Below, in pieces: positions 24,188 to 32,909 of a stretch of 64,000 nt of DNA. Source of the DNA: Actinopolymorpha cephalotaxi. Lineage in GTDB: Bacteria > Actinomycetota > Actinomycetes > Propionibacteriales > Actinopolymorphaceae. Both the position numbers and the translations under genes were made by a program. Within the stretch, counting starts at the first letter, position 1; each line of letters opens with the position of its first letter. The notes beneath the pieces are model-generated. The model was given only the letters and a program-made list of their open reading frames with translations, was not told the DNA's origin and did not search any database. Where the stretch lies: NCBI RefSeq assembly GCF_013408535.1, contig NZ_JACBZA010000001.1, forward strand, positions 3,866,850 to 3,930,849. Reading direction: 5' to 3'.

Positions 24188-25768
24188 TCACATCGGCGGG
24201 ACGCCGCGCCGCTTGTCCGGCGTACGCCGGTCTTTCGTCTGCGCCGCGGCCAGCCGGGCGATGATCTCCGCGCGCAGGTCGGCGGGCTCGACGATGGCGT
24301 CGATCACGAGATCCGCGGCCAGCCGGAGGATGTCGATGTCGTGTTCGTACTCCGTCCGCAGCCGCTCGACGTAGGCGGCCCGCTCCCGCGGGTCCTCGAT
24401 CTGGGCGATGCGGTTGTAGTAGACCGCGTTGATCGCCGCCTCCGGGCCCATCACCGCGATCTTCGCCGTCGGCAGCGCGATGCACGCGTCCGGGGAGAAG
24501 CCCGGCCCGCACATGGCGTACAACCCTGCTCCGTAGGCCTTTCGTACGATCACCGACACCGTGGGGACGGTCGCGTCGGCCACCGCGGTGATCATCTTCG
24601 CGCCGGCCCGGATGATGCCCTGGCGTTCGACCTCGCTGCCGATCATGAAGCCGGGCACGTCGGCGAGATAGACCAGCGGAACGTTGAACGCGTCGCACAG
24701 CCAGATGAACCTGGCCGCCTTGTCCGCGCTGTCCACGAACAGCACGCCGCCGCGCACCGCGGGATTGTTGGCGACGATGCCGACGACCTGTCCCTCCAGG
24801 CGGCCGAACCCGACGATGAGCTCGGCGGCGTAGAGCGGCTTGACCTCGAAGAAGCTGTCGGCGTCCAGCAACGCGTCCAGCAACGCGTGCATGTCGTACC
24901 CCGCGCTGTCCTGCGCGGGCACCAGGTCGGCGGTGAACGGCCGGGCCGGCGGGCGGGCGTCGAACTCCGGCGGCCGGTCCCGCCAGGTGGCCGGCAGGTA
25001 GGAGAAGTACTCCCGGGCGAGCTCGATCGCCTCCTCGTCGTCGGCGGCGAGCAGGTCGCCGCACCCGGAGACGGTGGTGTGCATCCGCGCGCCACCCATC
25101 TCCTGCAGCGACACCTTCTCCCCCACGACCATCTCCGCCATCCGCGGCGATCCGAGGTACATCGAGGCGTTGGCCTCCACCATGATCACCAGGTCGCAGA
25201 ACGACGGGATGTACGCGCCTCCTGCCGCCGACGGCCCGAACAGGCAGCAGATCTGGGCGACCTTGCCCGACAGTGCGACCTGGTTGGCGAAGATCCGCCC
25301 CGCGCCCCGGCGGCCGGGGAACAGCTCCACCTGGTCGGTGATGCGCGCACCCGCGGAGTCGACCAGCCAGAAGATCGGCAGCTCGTCGCGCAGGGCGACC
25401 TCGGTGACCCGCACGATCTTCTCGACCGTGCGCGCGCCCCAGGATCCGGCCTTCACCGTGGGGTCGTTGGCGACCACCAGCACAGGCCGGCCGTCGACCA
25501 GCCCGCGCCCGGTCACCACGCCGTCGGCGGGCAGCGCGTCGGCCAGCGCGTTGGCGAGCTGGCCGTCCTCGACGAAGGTGCCCTCGTCGACGAGCAGAGC
25601 GATCCGCTCCCGGACGTAGAGCTTGTTCTGGTCGGCGAGCTTGGCCGCGCCCTTCTCGGTGGGCCGCAGGGTGGCTTCACGGGCGGCGGCCAACTCGCGC
25701 GCGCCGCTCGTGCGTACGGGCGCACCCGGCCGGACGGGCTCACCCGGTCCTAGGGGCTGATCACTCAC
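24188..25768 (-). CDS. Acyl-CoA carboxylase beta subunit (second copy)
   Basis: Carboxyltransferase subunit, 526 residues, with both crotonase halves: FGPSAAGGAYIPSFCD in the first, and YLADVPGFMIGSEVERQGIIRAG plus RKAYGAGLYAMCG in the second. The selectivity loop reads GLYAMCG, unlike the AYDVMG of the beta subunit at 5.7 kb, so the substrate differs. Methylcrotonyl-type or another branched or unsaturated acyl-CoA is possible but not shown. It follows the acyl-CoA dehydrogenase gene by 92 bp on the same strand, so the pair probably oxidises and then carboxylates the same substrate. The alpha subunit would come from the gene at 31.0 kb or elsewhere. Confidence 0.9.
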   Translation of the reverse strand: MSDQPLGPGEPVRPGAPVRTSGARELAAAREATLRPTEKGAAKLADQNKLYVRERIALLVDEGTFVEDGQLANALADALPADGVVTGRGLVDGRPVLVVANDPTVKAGSWGARTVEKIVRVTEVALRDELPIFWLVDSAGARITDQVELFPGRRGAGRIFANQVALSGKVAQICCLFGPSAAGGAYIPSFCDLVIMVEANASMYLGSPRMAEMVVGEKVSLQEMGGARMHTTVSGCGDLLAADDEEAIELAREYFSYLPATWRDRPPEFDARPPARPFTADLVPAQDSAGYDMHALLDALLDADSFFEVKPLYAAELIVGFGRLEGQVVGIVANNPAVRGGVLFVDSADKAARFIWLCDAFNVPLVYLADVPGFMIGSEVERQGIIRAGAKMITAVADATVPTVSVIVRKAYGAGLYAMCGPGFSPDACIALPTAKIAVMGPEAAINAVYYNRIAQIEDPRERAAYVERLRTEYEHDIDILRLAADLVIDAIVEPADLRAEIIARLAAAQTKDRRTPDKRRGVPPM

Positions 25769-25860
25769 GCCAACTCCCCGTTCTGCCGACTTCGCACAGC
25801 CATCCCCCGCAGGCTAGGCCATGCCCCGGGTGTCCTGCCGAACCTGCGCCCGGGCATGTT

Positions 25861-27027
25861 TCAGGCGACCGGAAGGCCGAGCGAGCGGGCGATCACCATG
25901 CGCTGGATCTCGCTGGTCCCCTCGCCGATCTCCAGGATCTTCGCGTCGCGGTAGAACCGGGCCACGGGGTACTCCTCCATGAAGCCGTAGCCGCCGAACA
26001 CCTGGGTGGCGGTGCGGGTCGCGGTCACCGCGGCCTCGGTGGCGAACAGCTTGGCCATCGCCGCCGCCTGCTTGAGCTCGGCGGCCGGTCGCCCGGCGTC
26101 CTTCATCGCCGCCGCCTTGTACGTCAGCAGCCGGCTGGCCTCCACCGCCACCCGCAGGTCGGCGAGCTGGAACGACAAGCCCTGGTTGACACCGATCGGG
26201 CGGCCGAACGCGATCCGCGTCCTGGCGTACTCCGTGGCCTCGTCAAGACAGCCTTGCGCGAGCCCGGTGGCCAGTGCGGCGATGGCGATCCGGCCCTCGT
26301 CCAGCGTCGCCAGGAACTGCCGAAATCCGGAGCCACGCTCGCCCAGCAGGTGGTCGGCCGGGACGCGGCAGTCGGCGAAGGAGAGCGGGTGGGTGTCGGA
26401 GGCGTGCCAGCCGAGCTTGCGGTAGGCGGGCTCGACGGTGAAGCCGGGCGTGCCGGACGGGACGATGATCGCGGAGATCTCCGGGCTGCCGTCGTCGGCC
26501 TGGCCGGTGCGGGCGGTCACCGTGACCAGCGACGTGAGGGGCGTCCCGGAGTTGGTGATGAACTGCTTGCCGCCGTCGATCACCCAGCTGTCACCGTCCA
26601 GGCGGGCCCGGGTGCGGGTGGCCCCGGCGTCCGAACCCGCCTCGGCCTCGGTCAGGCCGAAGCCGGCGAGCGCCTGGCCGGTGGCGAGGTCGGGCAGCCA
26701 GCGGGCCTTCTGCTCGTCGGTGCCCCACGCCAGGATCGGGCCGATGCCGAGCCCGACCGCCGCCTCCAGGGTGAGCCCCATCGACTGGTCGACCCGGCCG
26801 ATCTCCTCGATCGCCACGCACAGGCTGGTGAAGTCTGCGCCGCTTCCGCCGTACTCCTCCGGCACCACCAGGCCGAACAACCCGAGCTTCCCCATCGCGG
26901 CAACGGCCTCGACGGGGAAATGGTGCGCTTCGTCCCACCGGGCGGCGTGCGGGGCGATCTCGGCCCGGGCGAAGTCGCCGACCACCGCGCGGAAGGTCTC
27001 GTGCTCGGGAGAGAGCTCGAAGGTCAT
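25861..27027 (-). CDS. Acyl-CoA dehydrogenase
   Basis: FAD enzyme that introduces an alpha-beta double bond in acyl-CoA. The 388 residues are of standard length, with FGLTEAEAGSDAGATRT, KQFITNS, and the C-terminal LEIGEGTSEIQRMVIAR, whose Glu is in the catalytic position of short-chain enzymes. The ATG at 27025-27027 has GGGAG upstream on the minus strand and aligns with the family start; earlier in-frame codons lie in the neighbouring regulator. It is divergent from a MerR gene, with a palindromic operator between. With the carboxylase beta downstream, branched-chain acyl-CoA (isovaleryl-like) breakdown is a reasonable guess. Confidence 0.92.
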   Translation of the reverse strand: MTFELSPEHETFRAVVGDFARAEIAPHAARWDEAHHFPVEAVAAMGKLGLFGLVVPEEYGGSGADFTSLCVAIEEIGRVDQSMGLTLEAAVGLGIGPILAWGTDEQKARWLPDLATGQALAGFGLTEAEAGSDAGATRTRARLDGDSWVIDGGKQFITNSGTPLTSLVTVTARTGQADDGSPEISAIIVPSGTPGFTVEPAYRKLGWHASDTHPLSFADCRVPADHLLGERGSGFRQFLATLDEGRIAIAALATGLAQGCLDEATEYARTRIAFGRPIGVNQGLSFQLADLRVAVEASRLLTYKAAAMKDAGRPAAELKQAAAMAKLFATEAAVTATRTATQVFGGYGFMEEYPVARFYRDAKILEIGEGTSEIQRMVIARSLGLPVA

Positions 27028-27051
27028 GGTGGGCTCCCAGGAGCTCGCAGG

Positions 27052-27073
27052 TTTACGCTTACGTAAACGTAAG
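27052..27073. promoter_or_regulatory. Palindromic operator between acyl-CoA dehydrogenase and MerR genes
   Basis: CTTACGTAAACGTAAG at 27058-27073 is a perfect inverted repeat (7-bp arms, 2-nt spacer). It overlaps a second repeat, TTTACG-CTTA-CGTAAA, at 27052-27067. It is AT-rich against the local background and lies in the 81-bp gap of a divergent pair. It resembles the TTTACGT/ACGTAAA-type sites of LiuR-like MerR regulators of acyl-CoA catabolism, so MerR autoregulation is likely. Confidence 0.75.
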
Positions 27074-27108
27074 CCGATGCCGTCGATCCGCGCAAGGGGA
27101 CGAAGGAC

Positions 27109-27504
27109 ATGCCGGGAACAGACTCCGCGACCTGGACGATCACGCAGCTCGCCGAGGAGTACGACGTGACGCTGCGGACGATCCGCTTCTACGAGGACAA
27201 GGGTTTCCTTGCGCCGGAGCGGCGGGGCAGCCAGCGGATCTTCCATGCGCGGGACCGGGTGCGGCTGGGGCTGGTGCTGCGTGGCCGGCGGCTGGGGTTC
27301 TCGCTGCGGGAGATCGAGACGATCATCGGGATGTACGACGCGGAGCCGGGCGAGCTGGGCCAGTTGCGTTACCTGCTGGAGCAGATCGGCTCGCGTCGCC
27401 GGGAGCTTGAGCAGCGCCGTCGCGACATCGACACCACCCTCGCCGAACTCGCGGAGGTGGAGGGCCGCTGCCGGGAGGACCTGCAGCGGCTCGGCGCCGA
27501 GTGA
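27109..27504 (+). CDS. MerR-family regulator (LiuR-like) of the acyl-CoA genes
   Basis: 131 residues: winged helix-turn-helix at the N-terminus (ITQLAEEYDVTLRTIRFYED, then a wing with RRGSQRIFHARDRVRL) and a long C-terminal coiled-coil dimerisation helix (residues about 80-128). It lacks the cysteine set of metal-sensing MerR proteins. The position, divergent from an acyl-CoA dehydrogenase across a palindrome, matches MerR-type regulators of branched-chain acyl-CoA degradation. An acyl-CoA inducer is expected but not shown. No strong Shine-Dalgarno precedes the ATG at 27109. Its last codons lie in a duplicated 46-bp segment. Confidence 0.9.
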   Translation: MPGTDSATWTITQLAEEYDVTLRTIRFYEDKGFLAPERRGSQRIFHARDRVRLGLVLRGRRLGFSLREIETIIGMYDAEPGELGQLRYLLEQIGSRRRELEQRRRDIDTTLAELAEVEGRCREDLQRLGAE

Positions 27505-27620
27505 GCGAAGCGGTCGGCGAGGAACGAGCCGCCCGCGCAGCGAACGAGAAGCCGAACGCGACCAGCGGGGCCAGAGCGGCTCGGCGCCGAGTGAGCGAAG
27601 CGGTCGGCGAGGAACGAGCC
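27485..27620. repeat. 46-bp direct repeat containing the merR 3' end
   Basis: The segment at 27485-27530, which includes the merR stop codon, is repeated exactly at 27575-27620, 90 bp downstream. It starts AGCGGCTCGGCGCCGAGTGA. The second copy is non-coding, so it is duplicated gene-end sequence. Confidence 0.85.
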
Positions 27621-27626
27621 AGGTGG

Positions 27627-27644
27627 ATTCTTCCGCGGAAGAAT
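27627..27644. repeat. 18-bp palindrome, copy A
   Basis: ATTCTTCCGCGGAAGAAT, a perfect palindrome. The identical sequence occurs at 47017-47034, again after a gene end and next to hairpins with shared arms. Confidence 0.85.
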
Positions 27645-27671
27645 GCCGATGCGGTTCTGCCCCCGGCAAGT

Positions 27672-27711
27672 GTGAAGCTTCACGGTGGCCAGAACCACCG
27701 CCTGTTTTCAC
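27672..27711. repeat. Compound hairpin element A1
   Basis: The palindrome GTGAAGCTTCAC (27672-27683) overlaps by one base a hairpin CGGTGG-CCAGAA-CCACCG (27683-27700), and TTTTCAC follows. It shares the GTGAA/TTCAC and GGTGG/CCACC parts with the other elements described here. Confidence 0.6.
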
Positions 27712-27739
27712 GGTTGCCGAGATGCGGGCGCCGCGATCA

Positions 27740-27789
27740 GAAGCGTGAAGCCTCGCGGCGGCTCCGACCACCGCGACGTTTCACGCTTT
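27740..27789. repeat. Compound hairpin element A2
   Basis: Outer arms GAAGCGTGAA (27740-27749) and TTCACGCTT (27780-27788) enclose inner arms TCGCGG (27753-27758) and CCGCGA (27771-27776). The outer arms match those of element B1 at 47.1 kb. Confidence 0.65.
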
Positions 27790-27830
27790 GCCTGGGAGCC
27801 GCGGTCACCGGCGTTCCCGTAGCCGCACCT

Positions 27831-27884
27831 GCGAGCTGGGGAGACTTACGGGGCCCATGACACCCGTAAGTCTCCCCAGCTCGC
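27831..27884. repeat. Perfect 22-bp inverted repeat with 10-nt loop
   Basis: The left arm 27831-27852 starts GCGAGCTGGGGAGACTTA. The right arm 27863-27884 is its exact complement, and the loop 27853-27862 is GCCCATGACA. It lies 83 bp upstream of the copper ATPase start and about 330 bp past merR. It could be a terminator, a protein site or a mobile-repeat remnant. There is no T-run. Confidence 0.8.
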
Positions 27885-27950
27885 CAACAGCCGCACGAAG
27901 GGCGCCTCCGCGAAGAGGCCAAGGAAGCCGTGCGGCCGGGCGCTTGCGCA

Positions 27951-27969
27951 TATACCGTAGGGGGGTATG
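27951..27969. promoter_or_regulatory. CsoR-like operator over the copper ATPase promoter
   Basis: TATACCGTAGGGGGGTAT is an imperfect ATACC/GGGTAT dyad with a G-rich centre, the form bound by CsoR-type copper repressors. It overlaps a possible -10 (TACCGT, 27953-27958) and the ATG at 27967, so binding would block transcription. No csoR gene is in the window. Confidence 0.55.
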
Positions 27970-30132
27970 GTGTGCGACATGAAGAAGGTGGGATCGGTGG
28001 ATGGTGGCCGCGCCGCACATGCCACACCAGGCGGGCATGAAAGCCACATGGGGCACGGTGGGCACGGCGAACAGACCGGGCACGACAACCACGGCAAGCA
28101 CGACAACCACGCCGGGCACGACAAGCACGCGGGCCACGATCCGGAGATGTTCCGCCGGAAGTTCTGGCTGAGCCTGCTGCTGACCCTGCCGATCGTGGCG
28201 ACCAGCGAGATGGTCATGCGGTGGTTCGGCTACTCGCTGGACTTCCCCGGGATCGCCTGGGTCGGTCCCGTCCTGGGCACGGTCGTGTTCGTCTACGGCG
28301 GATGGCCGTTCCTGGCGGGCGCCGTCGCCGAGCTTCGCGACCGGGCGCCGGGGATGATGCTGCTGATCTCGCTCGCGGTCGTCGTCGCCTACGTCGCGTC
28401 CGCGGCCAGCAGCCTCGGGTGGTTCGACCTGGAGTTCTGGTGGGAGCTGGCAGCGCTGATCACCATTATGCTGCTGGGCCACTGGCAGGAGATGAAGGCG
28501 ATCGGCCAGGCGCAGGGAGCCCTTGCGGCGTTGGCGAAACTGCTGCCCGACGACGCCGAGCGGATCACACCGGACGGCACCGAGCGGGTGCCGGTCGACG
28601 CGCTGGCCGTCGGCGACGTCGTGCTCGTCCGGCCGGGCGCACGGGTGCCCGCGGACGGCCGCGTGGTCGAGGGCGCCGCCGAGGTCGACGAGTCGATGAT
28701 CACCGGGGAGTCCCGCCCGGTTCCGCGTACGGTCGGGGACCGCGTGGTCGCCGGCACCGTGGCGACCGACTCCGCCGTCCGGGTGGAGGTGCAGGCGGTC
28801 GGCGAGGACACCGCGCTGGCCGGGATCGCCCGCATGGTCGCCCAGGCGCAGACCTCCGGTGGCCGGGCGCAGGCGCTGGCCGACCGGTTCGCCGCGCTGT
28901 TGTTCTACGTCGCGGTCACTGCCGGCGTCGTCACGTTCGCGGTCTGGTGGCTGCTCGGCGACCTGGACAACTCGGTGGTGCGCACGGTCACCGTGCTGGT
29001 GATCGCCTGCCCGCACGCGCTCGGCCTGGCCATCCCGTTGGTGATCGCGTTGTCCACGGCGCTGGCCGCCCGCTCCGGCATCCTTGTCAAGGACAGGTTG
29101 GCACTGGAGCGGATGCGTACCGTCGACGCTGTTCTGTTCGACAAGACCGGCACGCTGACCAAGGGGCAGCACAAGGTCGTCGCGGTGGCCACGACCTCCG
29201 CCACCCTGGCCGGCGAGTCCCCGCTGACGGAGGACCGGCTGCTCGCGGTGGCCGCGGCGGTGGAGGCCGACAGCGAGCACCCGCTGGCGCGCGCGGTCGT
29301 CAATGCCGCGAAGGAACGCACCACCCCGGCGACGGCGAGCGACTTCCGTTCGCTGACCGGCCGTGGAGTGCAAGCCAGGGTTGACGGCAGGTCGTACGCC
29401 GTCGGCGGACCCGCGCTGCTGCGGGAGTTCGGTACGCCGGTTCCGGACGACCTGCGCGACACGGTCGCCGGCTGGGAGAGCCGGGGCGCCGCCGTTCTCC
29501 ACCTGGTGCGCTCCGACGAGGACGGAGACGCACGGGTGCTGGGCGCGCTGGCGCTGGAGGACGAGGTACGACCGGAGGCACGCGAGGCGATCGCGCACCT
29601 GCGCGAACTCGGCGTCACCACCATCGCCATGGTGACCGGCGACGCCCGTCCGGTCGCAGAGGCGGTCGCGGCGGATCTCGGTTTCGTTCCCGGCAAGGAC
29701 GAGGTGTTCGCCGAGGTGCTCCCCGCCGACAAGCAGCGCGCGGTCGCCCGTCTGCAGGAGCGCGGGCTGACGGTCGCCATGGTGGGCGACGGCGTCAACG
29801 ACGCACCGGCGCTCGCCGCGGCCGACGTCGGCATCGCGATCGGGGCCGGAACCGACGTGGCGATCGAGTCCGCGGGGGTGGTGCTGGCCGCCTCCGACCC
29901 GCGGGCGGTGGCCGGCGTGGTCCGGCTGTCCCGTGCGTCGTACCGCAAGATGGTGCAGAACCTCGGCTGGGCGGCCGGCTACAACGTCGTCGCGATCCCG
30001 CTGGCCGCGGGCGCGCTGGCCTGGGCGGGCGTCACCCTCAGCCCGGCGGTCGGCGCCGTACTGATGTCGGTGTCCACGATCGTGGTGGCGCTGAACGCCC
30101 AACTGCTCCGCCGCGTCCGGCTCACGCCATAG
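27967..30132 (+). CDS. copB: Copper-translocating P-type ATPase, CPH (CopB) type
   Basis: Inner-membrane pump that exports copper at the cost of ATP. The 721 residues begin with a His-rich tail (about 20 histidines in residues 15-57, [20 protein letters not shown]) instead of CxxC domains. The membrane helix-6 motif is CPH (near 347), which defines the P1B-3/CopB group rather than the CPC CopA group. TGES (about 246), DKTGTLTKG (about 391) and GDGVNDAP (about 608) complete the pump. Start codons at 27967 and 27979 are both possible; the former fits a leaderless start. Regulation by a CsoR-like repressor is inferred from the operator. Substrate Cu(I) or Cu(II) is inferred from the class. Confidence 0.92.
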   Translation: MVCDMKKVGSVDGGRAAHATPGGHESHMGHGGHGEQTGHDNHGKHDNHAGHDKHAGHDPEMFRRKFWLSLLLTLPIVATSEMVMRWFGYSLDFPGIAWVGPVLGTVVFVYGGWPFLAGAVAELRDRAPGMMLLISLAVVVAYVASAASSLGWFDLEFWWELAALITIMLLGHWQEMKAIGQAQGALAALAKLLPDDAERITPDGTERVPVDALAVGDVVLVRPGARVPADGRVVEGAAEVDESMITGESRPVPRTVGDRVVAGTVATDSAVRVEVQAVGEDTALAGIARMVAQAQTSGGRAQALADRFAALLFYVAVTAGVVTFAVWWLLGDLDNSVVRTVTVLVIACPHALGLAIPLVIALSTALAARSGILVKDRLALERMRTVDAVLFDKTGTLTKGQHKVVAVATTSATLAGESPLTEDRLLAVAAAVEADSEHPLARAVVNAAKERTTPATASDFRSLTGRGVQARVDGRSYAVGGPALLREFGTPVPDDLRDTVAGWESRGAAVLHLVRSDEDGDARVLGALALEDEVRPEAREAIAHLRELGVTTIAMVTGDARPVAEAVAADLGFVPGKDEVFAEVLPADKQRAVARLQERGLTVAMVGDGVNDAPALAAADVGIAIGAGTDVAIESAGVVLAASDPRAVAGVVRLSRASYRKMVQNLGWAAGYNVVAIPLAAGALAWAGVTLSPAVGAVLMSVSTIVVALNAQLLRRVRLTP

Positions 30133-30161
30133 GACGGAAGGCAGGGACGCCGGACCGCCGC

Positions 30162-30167
30162 TACGAT
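30162..30167 (+). promoter_or_regulatory. Probable -10 box of the methyltransferase gene (TACGAT)
   Basis: TACGAT ends 6 nt before the ATG at 30174; no Shine-Dalgarno is present. Confidence 0.35.
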
Positions 30168-30173
30168 CGTCCG

Positions 30174-30881
30174 ATGAACGAGACGCACATCTCGGAGTTC
30201 GAGACGATCGAGGCGGCGTTCGGCGCGGCCGCCGGGACGTACGACAGTGCCCGGCGCCGGCTGGTGCCCTGCTTCGACGACTTCTACGGCACGGCGCTGC
30301 GGTTCGCCACCCTCGGGCTGCCGAAGGCGCCGCGGATCCTCGACCTCGGCGCCGGAACGGGCCTGTTCTCCGCGCTGATCGCCGGAGTGCGGCCGCGCGC
30401 CCACCTGACCCTGATCGACAACGCCGCACCCATGCTGGCCGAAGCCACGAGCGCGCTGTCCGCGCGAGACGTCGCCCACCAGGTCCGCCACCAGGACCTC
30501 GCCGAGCCGCTCCCCCACGGCCCGTACGACGCGGTGATCTCCGCCCTGGCCATCCACCACCTCGACGACGAGGGCAAGCGCGACCTCTACCGCCGCGTCC
30601 TCGCCGTCCTCGCTCCCGGCGGCGTCTTCGTCAACGCCGAGCAGGTCGCCGGCCCCACTCCCCGGCTGGACGAGCTGTACGACAGCTGGTGGGAGGACGA
30701 CGCCCGCGCCCGGGGCTCCGGCGCCGCCGAACTCGCCGCCGCCCGGGCGCGGATGGCGTTCGACCGGCCGGCCACGGCGGCCGACCAGGTGGACTGGCTG
30801 CGCGAGGCCGGCTTCGCCGACGCGGCCTGCCCGTACGCCCACCTGCGGTTCGCGGTCCTGGTCGGCTGGTCACCCTCCTGA
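30174..30881 (+). CDS. Class I SAM-dependent methyltransferase
   Basis: 235 residues with the Rossmann-like methyltransferase fold: motif I ILDLGAGTGLFSALI (about 58-72), an acidic residue after the second strand (LTLIDNAAPM), and YDAVISALAIHHLDDEGK as motif IV/post-motif. The substrate is unknown; ubiquinone-type, small-molecule and tRNA-like relatives share this layout. It stands 41 bp after the copper ATPase on the same strand but has its own TACGAT box 6 nt from the ATG, so separate expression is possible. No link to copper is implied. Confidence 0.85.
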   Translation: MNETHISEFETIEAAFGAAAGTYDSARRRLVPCFDDFYGTALRFATLGLPKAPRILDLGAGTGLFSALIAGVRPRAHLTLIDNAAPMLAEATSALSARDVAHQVRHQDLAEPLPHGPYDAVISALAIHHLDDEGKRDLYRRVLAVLAPGGVFVNAEQVAGPTPRLDELYDSWWEDDARARGSGAAELAAARARMAFDRPATAADQVDWLREAGFADAACPYAHLRFAVLVGWSPS

Positions 30882-30920
30882 TCGCCCGGCCCTTCGCCGC
30901 CTGATCCACGGGAAACGCCC

Positions 30921-30926
30921 TAGACT
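30921..30926 (+). promoter_or_regulatory. Possible -10 box upstream of the carboxylase alpha gene (TAGACT)
   Basis: TAGACT lies 87 nt before the GTG of the carboxylase alpha gene and would give a leader of about 80 nt ending in GGAGGGAGG. Confidence 0.3.
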
Positions 30927-31013
30927 CCGGGAAGTCATGGGGTCGCGCGGGCAGGGGGCGACGGCGGCGAGCGCCGCGCGTCGGGCCGCGACCCGCGGAG
31001 GGAGGACCACAGG

Positions 31014-32777
31014 GTGTCGACCATCAGCAAGGTGCTCATCGCCAACCGTGGCGAGATCGCCGTCCGGATCGCGCGGGCGTGCCGGGACGCGGGCGTGGCC
31101 AGCGTCGCCGTGTACGCCGATCCCGACCGGGACGCGCTGCACGTCCGCGTCGCCGACGAGGCGTACGCCCTGGACGGCGCGACCCCGGCGGACAGCTACC
31201 TCGCGATCGACAAGCTGGTCGACGTCGCCCGGCGTGCCGGTGCCGACGCGGTGCACCCCGGCTACGGCTTCCTCGCCGAGAACGCCGGGTTCGCCGCCGC
31301 GGTCGCCGACGCCGGCCTCACCTGGATCGGTCCCCCGCCGGCCGCGATCGACGCCCTCGGCGACAAGGTCAAGGCCCGCCACATCGCGCAGAAGGTCGGC
31401 GCTCCGCTGGTCCCCGGCACCGCCGACCCGGTGGCCGACGCCGAGGAGGTGCTGGCGTTCGCCCGCGAGCACGGCCTGCCGGTGGCGATCAAGGCGGCGT
31501 ACGGCGGCGGTGGCCGGGGCCTGAAGGTGGCCCGCACCGAGGAGGAGATTCCGGAGCTGTTCGACTCGGCCGTGCGCGAGGCGGTCTCGGCGTTCGGGCG
31601 CGGCGAGTGCTTCGTGGAGCGCTACCTCGACCGGCCGCGGCACGTGGAGACGCAGTGCCTGGCCGACACCCACGGCAACGTCGTGGTGGTGTCCAGCCGT
31701 GACTGCTCGCTGCAGCGCCGCCACCAGAAGCTTGTCGAGGAGGCGCCCGCGCCGTTCCTGTCCCCCGGGCAGCTGGACACGCTCTACTCCGCCAGCAAGG
31801 CGATCCTGCGCGAGGCCGGCTACGTCGGCGCCGGCACCTGCGAGTTCCTGGTCGGCCAGGACGGCACGATCAGCTTCCTCGAGGTCAACACCCGGCTCCA
31901 GGTCGAGCACCCGGTCTCGGAGGAGGTCACCGGGCTGGACCTCGTACGCGAGCAGCTGCGGATCGCCGCGGGTGAGCCGCTGGGCTACGACGACCCGGTC
32001 GTACGCGGGCACTCGATCGAGTTCCGGATCAACGCCGAGGACGCCGGCCGCAACTTCCTGCCGGCACCCGGCACGCTGACCCGCTGGCACCCGCCGTCGG
32101 GTCCCGGCGTACGACTGGACGAGGGGTACGACCAGGGCGAGACGGTGCCCGGTGCGTTCGACTCGCTGATCGCCAAGCTGGTCGTCACCGGTCGCGACCG
32201 CGGGCACGCGCTGGCGCGGTCCCGCCGGGCGCTCGCGGAGTTCGTCGCCGACGGCATGCCCACCGTGCTGCCGTTCCACCGCGCGGTGCTCGAGTCGCCG
32301 GCGTTCACCGCGGCCGACGGCAAGTTCGCGGTGCACACCCGCTGGATCGAGACCGAGTTCGACAACGACATCGCCCCCTACGACGGCCCCACCGAGGCCG
32401 CCGAGGCGCCCGAGCGCGAGCGCATCACCGTCGAGGTGGACGGCAAGCGGCTCGAGGTCGTGCTCCCGGCCGGGCTCGGCGCCAACGGCGGGGCTCCCGC
32501 CGGCGGCACCCGCAAGCCACCGCGCCGGGGCGGCGGCACCCGCACCGGTGCCGGCGCCTCCGGTGACACCCTCACCTCTCCCATGCAGGGGACGCTGGTG
32601 AAGGTCGCGGTCGAGGAGGGCCAGGCGGTGCAGGCCGGTGAGCTGATCGTCGTACTCGAGGCGATGAAGATGGAACAACCGGTCAACGCGCACAAGGCGG
32701 GCACCGTGGCCGGGCTGTCCGCGCAGGTCGGCGCCACGGTGACGGCCGGCGCCGCGCTCTGCGAGATCAAGGATTGA
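31014..32777 (+). CDS. Acyl-CoA carboxylase alpha subunit (biotin carboxylase + BCCP)
   Basis: Carboxylates its own biotin with ATP and bicarbonate and presents it to beta subunits. The 587 residues contain the biotin carboxylase domain ([13 protein letters not shown] at the start, the ATP-grasp loop [10 protein letters not shown] near residue 165, [15 protein letters not shown] near 290). After a short Gly/Thr-rich linker comes a C-terminal biotinyl domain with LEAMKMEQP, the biotinylated lysine being near 552. Actinobacterial AccA3-type subunits are shared by several beta subunits; the two beta genes here and the epsilon subunit are likely partners. The GTG start is preceded by GGAGGGAGG. 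Confidence 0.95.
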   Translation: MSTISKVLIANRGEIAVRIARACRDAGVASVAVYADPDRDALHVRVADEAYALDGATPADSYLAIDKLVDVARRAGADAVHPGYGFLAENAGFAAAVADAGLTWIGPPPAAIDALGDKVKARHIAQKVGAPLVPGTADPVADAEEVLAFAREHGLPVAIKAAYGGGGRGLKVARTEEEIPELFDSAVREAVSAFGRGECFVERYLDRPRHVETQCLADTHGNVVVVSSRDCSLQRRHQKLVEEAPAPFLSPGQLDTLYSASKAILREAGYVGAGTCEFLVGQDGTISFLEVNTRLQVEHPVSEEVTGLDLVREQLRIAAGEPLGYDDPVVRGHSIEFRINAEDAGRNFLPAPGTLTRWHPPSGPGVRLDEGYDQGETVPGAFDSLIAKLVVTGRDRGHALARSRRALAEFVADGMPTVLPFHRAVLESPAFTAADGKFAVHTRWIETEFDNDIAPYDGPTEAAEAPERERITVEVDGKRLEVVLPAGLGANGGAPAGGTRKPPRRGGGTRTGAGASGDTLTSPMQGTLVKVAVEEGQAVQAGELIVVLEAMKMEQPVNAHKAGTVAGLSAQVGATVTAGAALCEIKD

Positions 32778-32909
32778 CGCCACCCCTGACGGCAGCCCTG
32801 ACGCCACCGATCGCGGGCAGGGGCGATCGGGATCGAACGGACGGACCGGGAACGCACGCGCCCGCCCGGACGTCTCCTACGCTGAGGGCAACCTAAGAAA
32901 GGGCACCCC

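Noticed and set aside
28017-28140. Short-period repeats upstream of the first ATPase helix
   Set aside because: They encode the His-rich N-terminus in frame and are coding low complexity, not a separate element.
27805-30429. Open frame of 874 codons on the minus strand opposite the copper ATPase
   Set aside because: Arg/Gly/Gln/His-rich shadow with no domain pattern; the plus strand has all P-type ATPase motifs.
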